Part shown: positions 1 through 7,053 of the stretch, in pieces
How the letters are laid out: the number at the start of each line of letters is the position of its first letter
Numbering within the stretch: position 1 is the stretch's first letter
NCBI GenBank assembly: GCA_027449725.1
Contig: DAIDLB010000102.1
Coordinates: 1 to 12,646 of the forward strand
Length of the DNA: 12,646 nt
From: Chlamydiota bacterium
Lineage (GTDB): Bacteria > Chlamydiota > Chlamydiia > Chlamydiales > SM23-39
Direction: 5' to 3'
Notes under the pieces: model-generated
What the model was told of the DNA's origin: nothing
The model's database searches: none
What the model saw: only the letters and a program-made list of their open reading frames with translations
Translations under genes and position numbers: made by a program

Positions 1-62
1 AATCTTAATCCTTCTCTGTGGGCTCTGTGCTCTCTAGTGAGCTTTGCGAACGTGTGGTAGAA
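1..62. repeat. CTCTGTG-type low-complexity repeat, probably a dispersed intergenic repeat
   Basis: The heptamer CTCTGTG occurs twice close together, followed by CTCTCT, a GTGAGC stretch and GTGTGGTAGAAATT. This resembles the intergenic repeats of 'CTCTGTG...CTCTGTGGT...' type that I recall from many unrelated bacterial genomes. No start codon with a ribosome binding site lies here. The family assignment is from memory. The left edge of the window cuts the element, so its true extent is unknown. Confidence 0.4.
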
Positions 63-147
63 ATTGTTCGAAATTCTGAGGGCATTTAAGCTCGGCGATC
101 AATCAGGTTTTCTCGATTCTTCAACTTTTTTCGGTATAGAATCCTAT
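63..147. other. intergenic stretch without recognisable feature
   Basis: Between the CTCTGTG repeat and the hairpin array behind pbp2 I see no convincing gene. An open frame that begins here on the plus strand runs antisense into pbp2 and has no plausible start signal. Confidence 0.5.
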
Positions 148-230
148 TTGTTTTTATGCGATGCGCATAAAAACAATGGGTTTCCAAAGGGTGAAGTCCT
201 TTGGCGGGATCTTAAGGGCGGAGCCCTTAA
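148..230. other. array of three perfect hairpins at the 3' end of pbp2
   Basis: There are three consecutive perfect inverted repeats. Positions 148-160 pair with 164-176 (13 bp, loop ATG). Positions 184-190 pair with 198-204 (7 bp, CCAAAGG/CCTTTGG). Positions 212-219 pair with 223-230 (8 bp, TTAAGGGC/GCCCTTAA, loop GGA). The two spacers are both 7 nt (177-183 and 205-211). The last stem overlaps the pbp2 stop codon. On the plus strand it is followed by TTGTTTTTTT, so it could be an intrinsic terminator for a gene to the left of the window. For the minus strand the array could protect or terminate the pbp2 transcript, although no clean T-tract follows in that direction. Confidence 0.6.
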
Positions 231-3200
231 TTGTTTTTTTCAAGAATTTCGCGCCATTTCCGGATCACTTGCGCAGCGAGAGGGGCGGCTTCCTTGCCGG
301 CGTCGCCGTAGCGGAGGTAGACTGCGACGACGATGTCTGGGTGGGCCCACGGGTCTTTTTTTGGCGCGGGCTTGAAGCCGAGGGCGCCGAACCAGATGTG
401 TTTGTAGAGGACACCCGGGCAGCTGGGGTTGAGGCTGGGTTTGCCGACGATCTCGGCCGTGCTGGTCTTTCCGATCATCTGGTGCTGCATCTGGAGAAAG
501 TCTCGCAGGAGGAGAGGGTTGGCGTAGAGCTCTTTGATGGCGCTGGGGCGGGCGCTTCCTTTCGGGCCCCAGATGGCGCGGTCCATCCCTTCGAGGAGGG
601 CGTTCCGGACGGAGGGGGAGAGCGTGATTTGGCGGCGGGGCGGGGCGGCGAGCGATTTCGTTTCCTGGCTTGGCGCTTCCTCGGGAGCGAAGAGGGGGAA
701 GTCGATGCCGAGGAGGGCAAGTTCCTTTTGTTTGTAGAAGGGAGAGGCGCTCTGAAGGCTTCTTTCGGGATGGAGCCCTTCGATGGAGGAGACGAGTTTC
801 GGGGTCAAGAGCTTGCCTCCGTTGGCAAGGGCGCTGAGCATGCAGGCAGTTTGAAGCGGGGTGACGACGAGGGTGTGCTGCCCGATCGCGAAGGAGTAGA
901 GGCCGGTCCGGTTTTGGGAGATGTCAGCGGGGAGTTGGCCCCGGATCTCGCCCGGCAGGTCGATGCCGGTCCTTGCGCCGAAGCCGAAGTCGGCGGCGGC
1001 GCGGACGAGGTCTTGCGGATTTTTCAGGAGGTCGCCCGCGAGGAGGGAGAAGTAGGGATTGCTCGAGCATTCGAGGGCGCCGACGAGGTCGACTTTGCCG
1101 AGATTGGGGGCGGAACTGCGGGGGAGCCGGCCTCCCTTGTAGTGGCGCGGGATCGATTTGCGGTCGGGCGTAAAGCCGACGCTGCAAATGCGACGCGTCC
1201 TGTCGATGCGCACTTCGTCTACGATGGTGAAGTCGGCGGCGGCGGAGCCTTTTTGCTGCAGCGCTTCGTAGCCGACGAGCAGCTTGAAGATCGATCCAAG
1301 AGGCGCTGCGCATTGGAGCGCGTGGGATCTTTGGAAGGCAAAGCCGCCGATCGGGTAGAAGGCGGCGGCGAGTTCTCTCTCCGTCTGCTCCCCTTTTTTG
1401 CCGCGGAGGGACGGGTAGCGGCCCAGGAGGGGACGGCTCAGCTGGCGATAGGGGCGCATCGTCTTGATCCACTGCATGCATTCTTCCTCCGTCAGCTCGG
1501 TGGCGGAGGGGCGGAGCGGCAGCCAGAGATGGGAGCCGAGAAGGGAGTAGTCGAAATAGGGCGCCGCCCGCTCGCCGAGATGCGAGGCATCCTGTTTAAG
1601 ATAGGCTGAGAGGAGGGGGATGCGGATCTCGTCCCAGAGGGCGGTAAAGAGCTCGTTTTCCTGTTTGTCAATGTAGTCGAGATAGGGGCGCGGATAGATT
1701 CCCTTTTCTTTTTCTTCGGCCCGCTTTTGCTGGAGGAATTCTTTGAGACAGGAGCGGCGCCAGTCGCGGAATTCTCCGGCATGGAATTTCTCTTTGGTGC
1801 TGACGAGGAGCTCTTCTTCCGCATTTAAAAGCGCTTGCACAAGTGCGCGGTAGGCGGAGAGCTTGAGGGAACCGAGCTTTGCGATCAGCTCGTCCGTGAA
1901 GGCGGGGCTGTAGACGGCCATGCGGCAGAGGTCGATGGTAAAGAGCTTGTCGCCGGGATGGGGGATGCCGCCGAGGAGTGCTTCGATGCGCCGCTTGTGG
2001 GGCAGAGCTTCTTTGTCCAGGGCGGCCTTGCCGGAGAAGAGCGCCTCGATCAACCGGGAGGGCTCCGGATGGTCTGCGAAGTAGAGGAGCGCCTCGAAGT
2101 CCTCCTGCAGATGAATGGCTGTTTTGAGGTCGATCCCCTGGTTCCAAAAGGCTTTGAGAGGGCCCTCGAGAGGCAGCGTCCAGTGGAGGTATGCGTCCCA
2201 GGAGAGGGTGGCGTTTTCTTCCTGGACGCCCTTTTCCCGATAGAGGGTCTCGAGCCCGTCGAAGATCCTGCCGATCCGGCTTTCGCCCTCCTGCCAGCGG
2301 CGGACCCGCTTTGCCTTTTCTTTCATGTCCGAGGCGAGGATGAAGTCGCCCGGGTTGAAGCGGGGCGTGCTCGCCAGGGCGAGGACCTCCCCCGTATTGG
2401 GATCGAGGGCGACGATGGCGCCCCCTTTGATCCAGGGCTGCTTGAGCGCTTTTCTCTGCTTGGTGTCGGGGTCGATCCCGATGCTGCGGCCGTCTCGGGT
2501 CTTTTCGTTCCGGATGAGGAGCTCTTCGCAAAACTGCTGGAGTTCGGCCGAGAGTGAAAGGACGAGCTTTTGACCGGAGATCGGATCATTTCCTCCGGGA
2601 AGCCGGCTGAGGATCTGCCCCTTGCGGTCGATTTCGAACGTCTTTTTGCCCGAATAGCCGCGGAGCTCCTTTTCGTACTGCTTTTCGAGTCCCATTTTTC
2701 CGACGAGGTCGTTGATCGTATAGGCCCGTTCCTGCAGCTCGTGGTAGCGGCGGGCGAGCGAGCTTTCGTCCAGGCTCATCTGCCGCAGGAGGTCGAGCTC
2801 TTCGGCGATCTCGAGATACTCTGTTTGGCTGATCGCTCCGAGATGGCCGAGAATATGCGATGCCGTCATCCCCAACGGATAGAAGCGCTCTGAAGCGCTT
2901 TCGGCGTGGAGGGCGGGCCACTCCCTCTCCAGCCCTTTAAGGCGGTAGTGCTGCTCTTCGGTGAGGTTCGATGCAAGAACAAACGGGGAATGGGGAAAGA
3001 GAGATGCTTTCGAGTGGATCAGGTCTTCGATCCTCTCCGGGTCCTGGGCAAGCTCTTCGCCCAGCATGGAGGCGAGCTTCCGGATATAGTCTTTTCTCGG
3101 GTGAGAGCGTATCCGCCGGCCGTCGGCGCCGGTAGACCAGCCGAGGGAGGGGATCTCTCCGATCTGGCTGTAATAGACGGAGGCGTTGTACCGGATCCGG

Positions 3201-3403
3201 TTTTGCGCGAGGGGGATTCCGAAGCGGTCGACGATCAGACCTCTGTCGGCCCGCTCCACAAAGGTCTTTTCCCTCGGTTTTTGCGATTCCGCGAGTTTTT
3301 CTTCCCGCTGGATGACAGCGAGATGCCAGATTCGGAATGCGATTAGGAGAAAGGCGCCGAGAAATATTTGGAGCAGGCGGTTTGTTTTTTGGAGAGCAGA
3401 CAT
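227..3403 (-). CDS. pbp2: penicillin-binding protein 2, chlamydial long form (peptidoglycan D,D-transpeptidase)
   Basis: Class B penicillin-binding protein that cross-links peptidoglycan stem peptides in the periplasm. In chlamydiae this enzyme works with MreB in septal peptidoglycan synthesis. A short cytoplasmic N-terminus is followed by one membrane segment (about residues 10-30), then the dimerisation domain (about 50-340, with the GAIVALDPNTGEVLALAS motif near 328-345). An insertion of roughly 300 residues follows (about 356-660), mostly charged and apparently helical. The transpeptidase domain has S704-I-F-K707 (nucleophile), S780-S-N782 and K979-T980-S981-T982. The third motif is KTS where KTG is usual. 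Length is 1058 residues against about 600-650 in most bacteria; the chlamydial homologue is similarly long. The ATG follows an AAGAG ribosome binding site. The gene is divergent from tRNA-Gly and rpsB. The family is very secure; PBP2 rather than PBP3 rests on length and context. Confidence 0.9.
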   Translation of the reverse strand: MSALQKTNRLLQIFLGAFLLIAFRIWHLAVIQREEKLAESQKPREKTFVERADRGLIVDRFGIPLAQNRIRYNASVYYSQIGEIPSLGWSTGADGRRIRSHPRKDYIRKLASMLGEELAQDPERIEDLIHSKASLFPHSPFVLASNLTEEQHYRLKGLEREWPALHAESASERFYPLGMTASHILGHLGAISQTEYLEIAEELDLLRQMSLDESSLARRYHELQERAYTINDLVGKMGLEKQYEKELRGYSGKKTFEIDRKGQILSRLPGGNDPISGQKLVLSLSAELQQFCEELLIRNEKTRDGRSIGIDPDTKQRKALKQPWIKGGAIVALDPNTGEVLALASTPRFNPGDFILASDMKEKAKRVRRWQEGESRIGRIFDGLETLYREKGVQEENATLSWDAYLHWTLPLEGPLKAFWNQGIDLKTAIHLQEDFEALLYFADHPEPSRLIEALFSGKAALDKEALPHKRRIEALLGGIPHPGDKLFTIDLCRMAVYSPAFTDELIAKLGSLKLSAYRALVQALLNAEEELLVSTKEKFHAGEFRDWRRSCLKEFLQQKRAEEKEKGIYPRPYLDYIDKQENELFTALWDEIRIPLLSAYLKQDASHLGERAAPYFDYSLLGSHLWLPLRPSATELTEEECMQWIKTMRPYRQLSRPLLGRYPSLRGKKGEQTERELAAAFYPIGGFAFQRSHALQCAAPLGSIFKLLVGYEALQQKGSAAADFTIVDEVRIDRTRRICSVGFTPDRKSIPRHYKGGRLPRSSAPNLGKVDLVGALECSSNPYFSLLAGDLLKNPQDLVRAAADFGFGARTGIDLPGEIRGQLPADISQNRTGLYSFAIGQHTLVVTPLQTACMLSALANGGKLLTPKLVSSIEGLHPERSLQSASPFYKQKELALLGIDFPLFAPEEAPSQETKSLAAPPRRQITLSPSVRNALLEGMDRAIWGPKGSARPSAIKELYANPLLLRDFLQMQHQMIGKTSTAEIVGKPSLNPSCPGVLYKHIWFGALGFKPAPKKDPWAHPDIVVAVYLRYGDAGKEAAPLAAQVIRKWREILEKNN

Positions 3404-3499
3404 GCTCTTATTGAAAATCGCTTTAGCATTTTTCGCGAGGAAAAAGGAGTGCGGGCAAGGTTGATAAATTTTTTTTTACCTGGTCTCTTGCAGAAGCCC

Positions 3500-3529
3500 T
3501 TGCGAAAAAATCGCTCCTGGGTGTAAAAC
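3500..3529 (+). promoter_or_regulatory. candidate sigma70-type promoter for tRNA-Gly
   Basis: TTGCGA (3500-3505) and TAAAAC (3524-3529) are separated by 18 bp, with the tRNA beginning 13 bp downstream. The spacer contains a small palindrome, GCGA-AAAAA-TCGC (3502-3514). The -10 match is modest. It may also drive the rpsB operon by read-through. Confidence 0.4.
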
Positions 3530-3542
3530 TGTTAGCTTTAGC

Positions 3543-3613
3543 GCGCCTGTAGTTCAATGGTAGAACAGTAGCCTTCCAAGCTACGAGCGTCAGTTCGATT
3601 CTGACCAGGCGCT
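3543..3613 (+). tRNA. tRNA-Gly (anticodon TCC)
   Basis: The cloverleaf folds fully. The acceptor is GCGCCTG (3543-3549) with CAGGCGC (3606-3612) and discriminator T3613. The anticodon stem is GTAGC/GCTAC with loop CTTCCAA and anticodon TCC at 3575-3577. The T-arm is GTCAG-TTCGATT-CTGAC (3589-3605). The 3' CCA is not encoded and must be added enzymatically. From memory, a tRNA-Gly gene lies just upstream of rpsB in Chlamydia too. Confidence 0.95.
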
Positions 3614-3626
3614 TTTGTATATAGAC

Positions 3627-3677
3627 CCCCTCCTTGTGAGGGGCTCGTAAACAGTAATAGGTTGTGGAATCCCCACA
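3627..3677 (+). promoter_or_regulatory. rpsB leader with two hairpins
   Basis: The 93-nt gap between tRNA-Gly and rpsB holds CCCCTC-CTTGT-GAGGGG (3627-3643) and TGTGG-AATCC-CCACA (3663-3677). Neither is followed by a T-tract, so they do not look like terminators. S2 represses its own rpsB-tsf leader in gamma-proteobacteria, so these could be a translational control or tRNA-processing element. That role is inference only. Confidence 0.35.
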
Positions 3678-3706
3678 GCTTGAACCCTTCAACAAAGAGG
3701 CATTGT

Positions 3707-4486
3707 TTGGCAGTAGCACAAGAGCAATACGAAGCAGCCGTCACGATTAAAGACCTGCTTGAAGCCGGCGCCCATTTCGGTCACCAGACCCGGCGTTGGA
3801 ACCCCAAGATGAAGCGCTTTATTTTCGAAGAGCGCAACGGCATCTATATCATCGACCTCGCAAAAACTTTGCAGCAGATCCGTGCTGCGGTGCAAGTTGT
3901 TCGCTCGGTAGTGGGCAGGCGCAAGTCAATCCTCTTTGTAGGCACGAAAAAACAGGCGAAAGCAGTTGTGAGAGAGTGCGCCGAAGGGTGCGAAGAGTTC
4001 TATGTATGCGAGAGATGGCTTGGCGGCACATTGACCAACCTGACGACGATCCGTCAGTCGGTGAAAACAATGGAGCGGATCGAGAAGCGGATTGCGTCCG
4101 GCGGCGAAGGGCTCAAGAAAAAAGAGATCTCCCTTTTGACGAAAGAGCAGGTGAAACTGGATCGCAACCTCTCCGGCATCCGCGCGATGCGCAAGCCTCC
4201 CGGACTTCTGATCGTCGTCGATCCTAGCCGCGAGCATATCGCCGTTGCGGAAGCCAATAAATTAGGCATTCCGGTGATGGCTTTGGTGGACACCAATTGC
4301 GATCCGGATCCGATTGACCATGTGATTGCATGCAACGACGACGCGCTTAAGAGCATCAAGGTCGTTCTCTCTGCTCTGATGCAAGCTGCGATCGACAAGA
4401 AAAACGATATGCATGTTCCATCTTCCAAGGGCGATGAAGGGGAAGAAGGGGCTGAAGAAGAATCGGATAACGAGAGCGAGGAATAG
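3707..4486 (+). CDS. rpsB: 30S ribosomal protein S2
   Basis: Small-subunit ribosomal protein S2 sits at the head-body junction of the 30S subunit and is needed for S1 binding and initiation. The diagnostic segment TIKDLLEAGAHFGHQTRRWNP lies at residues 13-33, and IYIIDLAKT, SILFVGTKKQA and RWLGGTLTN follow in the expected order. The C-terminus is a strongly acidic tail ending in SDNESEE. I place the start at TTG 3707 because AAAGAGG (3694-3700) lies 6 nt upstream and the protein then has the usual N-terminal length (259 residues). The frame stays open further upstream, but that part has no homology-like sequence. The gene is first in the operon with tsf, pyrH and frr; tsf begins 5 nt after its stop. 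Confidence 0.95.
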   Translation: MAVAQEQYEAAVTIKDLLEAGAHFGHQTRRWNPKMKRFIFEERNGIYIIDLAKTLQQIRAAVQVVRSVVGRRKSILFVGTKKQAKAVVRECAEGCEEFYVCERWLGGTLTNLTTIRQSVKTMERIEKRIASGGEGLKKKEISLLTKEQVKLDRNLSGIRAMRKPPGLLIVVDPSREHIAVAEANKLGIPVMALVDTNCDPDPIDHVIACNDDALKSIKVVLSALMQAAIDKKNDMHVPSSKGDEGEEGAEEESDNESEE

Positions 4487-4491
4487 AAGCG

Positions 4492-5343
4492 ATGAAAGAC
4501 ATCACATCGGAGATGATCCGCGAGTTGCGCGAGCGCACAGGCGTTGGTATGGCGAAGTGCAAAGAAGCGCTTGTCCTTGCTGAAGGCGATATGGAAAAAG
4601 CGATCGATGTCCTCCGGAAGGCGGGCATGGCTGCGGGCGTGAAAAAAGAGGGGCGCGAGACGAAAGAAGGCTTGATCCTCACGGCGGAAGACAGCCATAC
4701 GCTGGTCCTTGTCGAAGCCAATGTCGAGACGGATTTCGTCGCGCAAAACGACCGATTCAAGCATTTTATCCACGACTGCGCCAAGCAGGCGTTGGAGACG
4801 AAGCCGAAGTCGCTCGACGACTTTGTCAATCAGCCCTACTATAAAGACAAGTCGATCACGATTGACCAGTACCGGAATCTGGTCATCCAAGCGCTGGGAG
4901 AAAACATCCAGCTGCGCAGGATGGAGCTGATCCATAAACACACGAATAGCTCCTACGGCATCTACTCCCACATGGGCGGTAAGTTGGTCGTGGTTGTGGA
5001 AGTGGAAGGGGCTTCCGACCAAGACGGTGTGGCGAAAGAGATCGCGATGCATGTCGCGGCGGAAAATCCCGATTACCTGAATCCCGAGCAAATTCCTTCC
5101 CACGTGCTCGCGAGGGAAGAAGAGATTGCGAGATCCCAGGTGCAAGGGAAGCCGGAGAATATTGTCGAAAAAATTGTTGCTGGCAAGATAAAGGCGTTTG
5201 CCGATCAGGCGTGTCTGATCCATCAAAAGTATGTGAAGGACAACACGGTATCGGTTCAGCAATTTCTCGATGTTTGCGCAAAAAAGTTGGGCAAACCCCT
5301 TTCAATTCGCTGCTTTTGGCGCTGGAAGGTCGGACAATCTTAA
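4492..5343 (+). CDS. tsf: translation elongation factor Ts
   Basis: Guanine nucleotide exchange factor that releases GDP from EF-Tu so it can be reloaded with GTP. The N-terminal UBA-like domain has the TGVGMAKCKEAL signature (residues 16-27). The EF-Tu contact motif VETDFVAQND is at about 78-87. The rest covers the core and dimerisation domains of a normal-length 283-residue protein. The GRETKEG segment (54-60) and the C-terminal KPLSIRCFWRWKVG pattern resemble the chlamydial protein as I remember it (GEPLRVEHFVFWKMG), which is the best taxonomic clue in the window. It starts 5 nt after rpsB, and the GAGGAA at the end of rpsB can serve as its ribosome binding site. Confidence 0.96.
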   Translation: MKDITSEMIRELRERTGVGMAKCKEALVLAEGDMEKAIDVLRKAGMAAGVKKEGRETKEGLILTAEDSHTLVLVEANVETDFVAQNDRFKHFIHDCAKQALETKPKSLDDFVNQPYYKDKSITIDQYRNLVIQALGENIQLRRMELIHKHTNSSYGIYSHMGGKLVVVVEVEGASDQDGVAKEIAMHVAAENPDYLNPEQIPSHVLAREEEIARSQVQGKPENIVEKIVAGKIKAFADQACLIHQKYVKDNTVSVQQFLDVCAKKLGKPLSIRCFWRWKVGQS

Positions 5344-5358
5344 GAGGGCATCTCCCTG

Positions 5359-6078
5359 ATGCAAACCAGTCCTTTCTATCGGCGCATTCTCCTGAAGCTT
5401 TCAGGAGAAGCGCTGATGGGGCAGCAAAAATTCGGCGTCGATTCTGCGGCATGCGATAAAATTGCCAGAGAGGTCTCCGAGCTTTGCAAGGCCGGGGTGC
5501 AAATAGGCATTGTGATTGGAGGCGGAAACATCTTCCGCGGCATCAAGGCCCACCAGTCTGGGATGGCCCGTACGCCCGCCGACCACATTGGGATGCTGGC
5601 GACCCTCATCAACGGGATTTCTCTTCAGCAGGCATTCGAAAAGATCCAATTAGAGAGCCGCATCATGAGCGCGATTTCGTGCGACACGATGGCGGAGCCC
5701 TATTCCTGGAAAAAAGCGCTGACCTACCTTAAAAACGGCTCGGTCCTCATCTTTGTCGGCGGCACCGGCAACCCTTACTTCACAACCGATTCGGCTGCGG
5801 CGCTCCGCGCCTTCGAAATCCAGGCTGAGGTGTTGATCAAGGCGACGAAGGTGGACGGGATTTACAACAAAGACCCGATCCATCCTGACGCAATCAAATA
5901 CGATCGAGTAAGCTACTCAGAGGTGTTGGCGAAGCAGCTGAATGTGATGGATGCGGCGGCGATCGCGCTTTGCAGAGAAAACCGCTTGCCGATCCGGGTG
6001 ATGAATATTTTTAGCGACCAGACCTTGAAAAAGGCTGTTTTTGGAGAAAATGTAGGAACACTTGTCGAGGAGACGTAA
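5359..6078 (+). CDS. pyrH: uridylate kinase (UMP kinase)
   Basis: Cytoplasmic enzyme that phosphorylates UMP to UDP with ATP, feeding UTP and CTP synthesis. It is the bacterial hexameric amino-acid-kinase type, not the eukaryotic UMP/CMP kinase. Visible motifs are ILLKLSGEAL (10-19), IVIGGGNIFRG (51-61), the UMP-site segment ADHIGMLATLINGI (74-87), FVGGTGNPYFTTDSAAALRA (132-151) and KATKVDGIYNKDP (161-173). Length is 239 residues, normal for the family. ATG 5359 follows AAGAGGG and lies 15 nt after the tsf stop; frr follows 3 nt after its own stop, so the four genes are clearly co-transcribed. Confidence 0.97.
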   Translation: MQTSPFYRRILLKLSGEALMGQQKFGVDSAACDKIAREVSELCKAGVQIGIVIGGGNIFRGIKAHQSGMARTPADHIGMLATLINGISLQQAFEKIQLESRIMSAISCDTMAEPYSWKKALTYLKNGSVLIFVGGTGNPYFTTDSAAALRAFEIQAEVLIKATKVDGIYNKDPIHPDAIKYDRVSYSEVLAKQLNVMDAAAIALCRENRLPIRVMNIFSDQTLKKAVFGENVGTLVEET

Positions 6079-6081
6079 ATC

Positions 6082-6636
6082 ATGAGCGGAGTAGAAGCGC
6101 AAGTCAAAGCAGCTATGCAAGCGGTGCTGGATCACCTGAAGCAGGAACTCAAATCACTGAGATCGGGCCGGGCGAGTTCCGGCATGCTGGACAAGGTCCA
6201 GGTAGAAGTCTACGGCAGCCATGTGCCGATCAAGAACGTGGCGAATGTCACGGTGCCCGAATCGCGGCAAATTCTCGTCACTCCTTTCGATGTAAGCACG
6301 GTCCATGCGATTGCGAAGGGGATCGAAGCGGCCAATCTCGGCATCCATCCCAAAGTTGATGGGAAGATGATCCGGATCAATGTGCCGCCGATGGACGAGT
6401 CGATCCGCAAGCAGATTGCGAAGCAGTGCAAGGAGCTCGGCGAGAAGGGGAAAATTGCGATGCGCGAGGTGCGCCGCAAGTTCAACGACCTGGTGCGCAA
6501 GCAAAAGAACGACGGCGAGATCCCTGAGGATATGATGAAAAAATTCGAGAAGACGATTCAGGATTTGACCGACCGCTTCTGCAAAGACATCGACGCTGCC
6601 TGCGCGGAAAAAGAAAAAGAGATCATGACTGTTTAA
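6082..6636 (+). CDS. frr: ribosome recycling factor
   Basis: RRF acts with EF-G after termination to split the 70S post-termination complex. The protein is 184 residues, the standard length. The long three-helix domain is visible at both ends (LKQELKSLRSGRASSGMLD at about 14-32; the C-terminal helix runs to the end). The beta-sandwich domain contains YGSHVPIKNVANVTVPESR. The start has a strong ribosome binding site, GAGGAGA (6067-6073), inside the end of pyrH. It is last in the operon, followed by the intrinsic terminator at 6652-6680. Confidence 0.97.
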   Translation: MSGVEAQVKAAMQAVLDHLKQELKSLRSGRASSGMLDKVQVEVYGSHVPIKNVANVTVPESRQILVTPFDVSTVHAIAKGIEAANLGIHPKVDGKMIRINVPPMDESIRKQIAKQCKELGEKGKIAMREVRRKFNDLVRKQKNDGEIPEDMMKKFEKTIQDLTDRFCKDIDAACAEKEKEIMTV

Positions 6637-6651
6637 TGACTTGGAAAAGCG

Positions 6652-6680
6652 AAAAGCCCCGTGCAGCGGGGCTTTTTTTT
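6652..6680 (+). terminator. intrinsic terminator of the rpsB-tsf-pyrH-frr operon
   Basis: A perfect 10-bp stem, AAAAGCCCCG (6652-6661) with CGGGGCTTTT (6667-6676), has loop TGCAG and is followed by an uninterrupted T-run to 6680. It begins 15 nt after the frr stop. A second, A/T-only stem (GATTTTTT 6682-6689 with AAAAAATC up to 6702) lies directly behind it. Confidence 0.92.
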
Positions 6681-6719
6681 GGATTTTTTCTCAAAAAAAA
6701 TCTTGTCACGCTCCGTTTG

Positions 6720-6737
6720 GAAAAATGACCATTTTTC
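6720..6737. repeat. 8-bp palindrome upstream of the tRNA-Glu promoter
   Basis: GAAAAATG (6720-6727) and CATTTTTC (6730-6737) are perfect reverse complements around a 2-bp centre, ending 3 bp before the candidate -35 box. The position would suit an operator or a DNA-bending site; no known binding protein is recognised. Confidence 0.4.
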
Positions 6738-6740
6738 AAT

Positions 6741-6770
6741 TTGCCAAAAATGTACGGAATTCGCTAAGAT
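6741..6770 (+). promoter_or_regulatory. candidate sigma70-type promoter of the tRNA-Glu/tRNA-Lys unit
   Basis: TTGCCA (6741-6746, five of six consensus positions) and TAAGAT (6765-6770, four of six) are separated by 18 bp. This is downstream of the frr terminator and about 55 bp before tRNA-Glu, as expected for an independent tRNA operon. Confidence 0.55.
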
Positions 6771-6825
6771 ATCAAACGTTTTTCATTGAGTGCTGGAGGA
6801 AATTTCAGTATCTTGATGGAGTCCT

Positions 6826-6900
6826 GGCCCCATCGTCTAGTCTGGTCTAGGACACCGGATTTTCATTCCGATAACAGGGGTTCGAATCCCCTTGGGGTCA
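6826..6900 (+). tRNA. tRNA-Glu (anticodon TTC)
   Basis: The acceptor is GGCCCCA (6826-6832) with TGGGGTC (6893-6899) and discriminator A6900. The anticodon loop is TTTTCAT with anticodon TTC at 6862-6864. The T-arm is AGGGG-TTCGAAT-CCCCT (6876-6892). The pair at the base of the anticodon stem is C6855-A6871, where tRNA-Glu usually has C-G. No CCA is encoded. It is followed after 7 nt by tRNA-Lys. Confidence 0.94.
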
Positions 6901-6907
6901 TTTCGAT

Positions 6908-6979
6908 GAGACTTTAGCTCAGCGGTAGAGCATCTCACTTTTAATGAGAGGGTCGATGGTTCGAATCCATCAAGTCTCA
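6908..6979 (+). tRNA. tRNA-Lys (anticodon TTT)
   Basis: The acceptor is GAGACTT (6908-6914) with AAGTCTC (6972-6978) and discriminator A6979. The anticodon stem is TCTCA/TGAGA with loop CTTTTAA and anticodon TTT at 6940-6942. The T-arm is GATGG-TTCGAAT-CCATC (6955-6971). No CCA is encoded. The 7-nt gap to tRNA-Glu implies one precursor transcript. Confidence 0.95.
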
Positions 6980-7013
6980 ACTTTCATCCTGTTCAATTTC
7001 AATTCAATTTTTC

Positions 7014-7053
7014 TAGAGCTAGCGAATAGCTCTAATGGCGCGATTGACGCGCT
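7014..7053 (+). terminator. two hairpins behind tRNA-Lys, possible tRNA-unit terminator
   Basis: TAGAGCTA (7014-7021) pairs perfectly with TAGCTCTA (7027-7034) around loop GCGAA. It is followed by GGCGCG (7037-7042) with CGCGCT (7048-7053, one G-T pair) and then a T-rich stretch. The lack of a clean T-run directly after either stem keeps confidence low. The second stem overlaps the -35 box of the next promoter. Confidence 0.4.

Noticed and set aside
161..1609. Long open frame of 482 codons on the plus strand, antisense to pbp2
   Set aside because: It mirrors the G+C-rich codon use of pbp2, has no ribosome binding site and its composition is repetitive Gly/Ala/Glu/Arg without any recognisable domain.
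1668..2531. Second minus-strand frame inside pbp2 (287 codons)
   Set aside because: Arg/Pro-rich shadow of the pbp2 frame on the same strand with no start signal.
3662..3706. Upstream extension of S2 from TTG 3662
   Set aside because: The added residues do not look like S2, and the ribosome binding site fits TTG 3707 much better.
4054..5262. Minus-strand open frame of 402 codons across rpsB and tsf
   Set aside because: It lies fully antisense to two secure, highly conserved genes and shows no domain; it is a by-product of codon bias.
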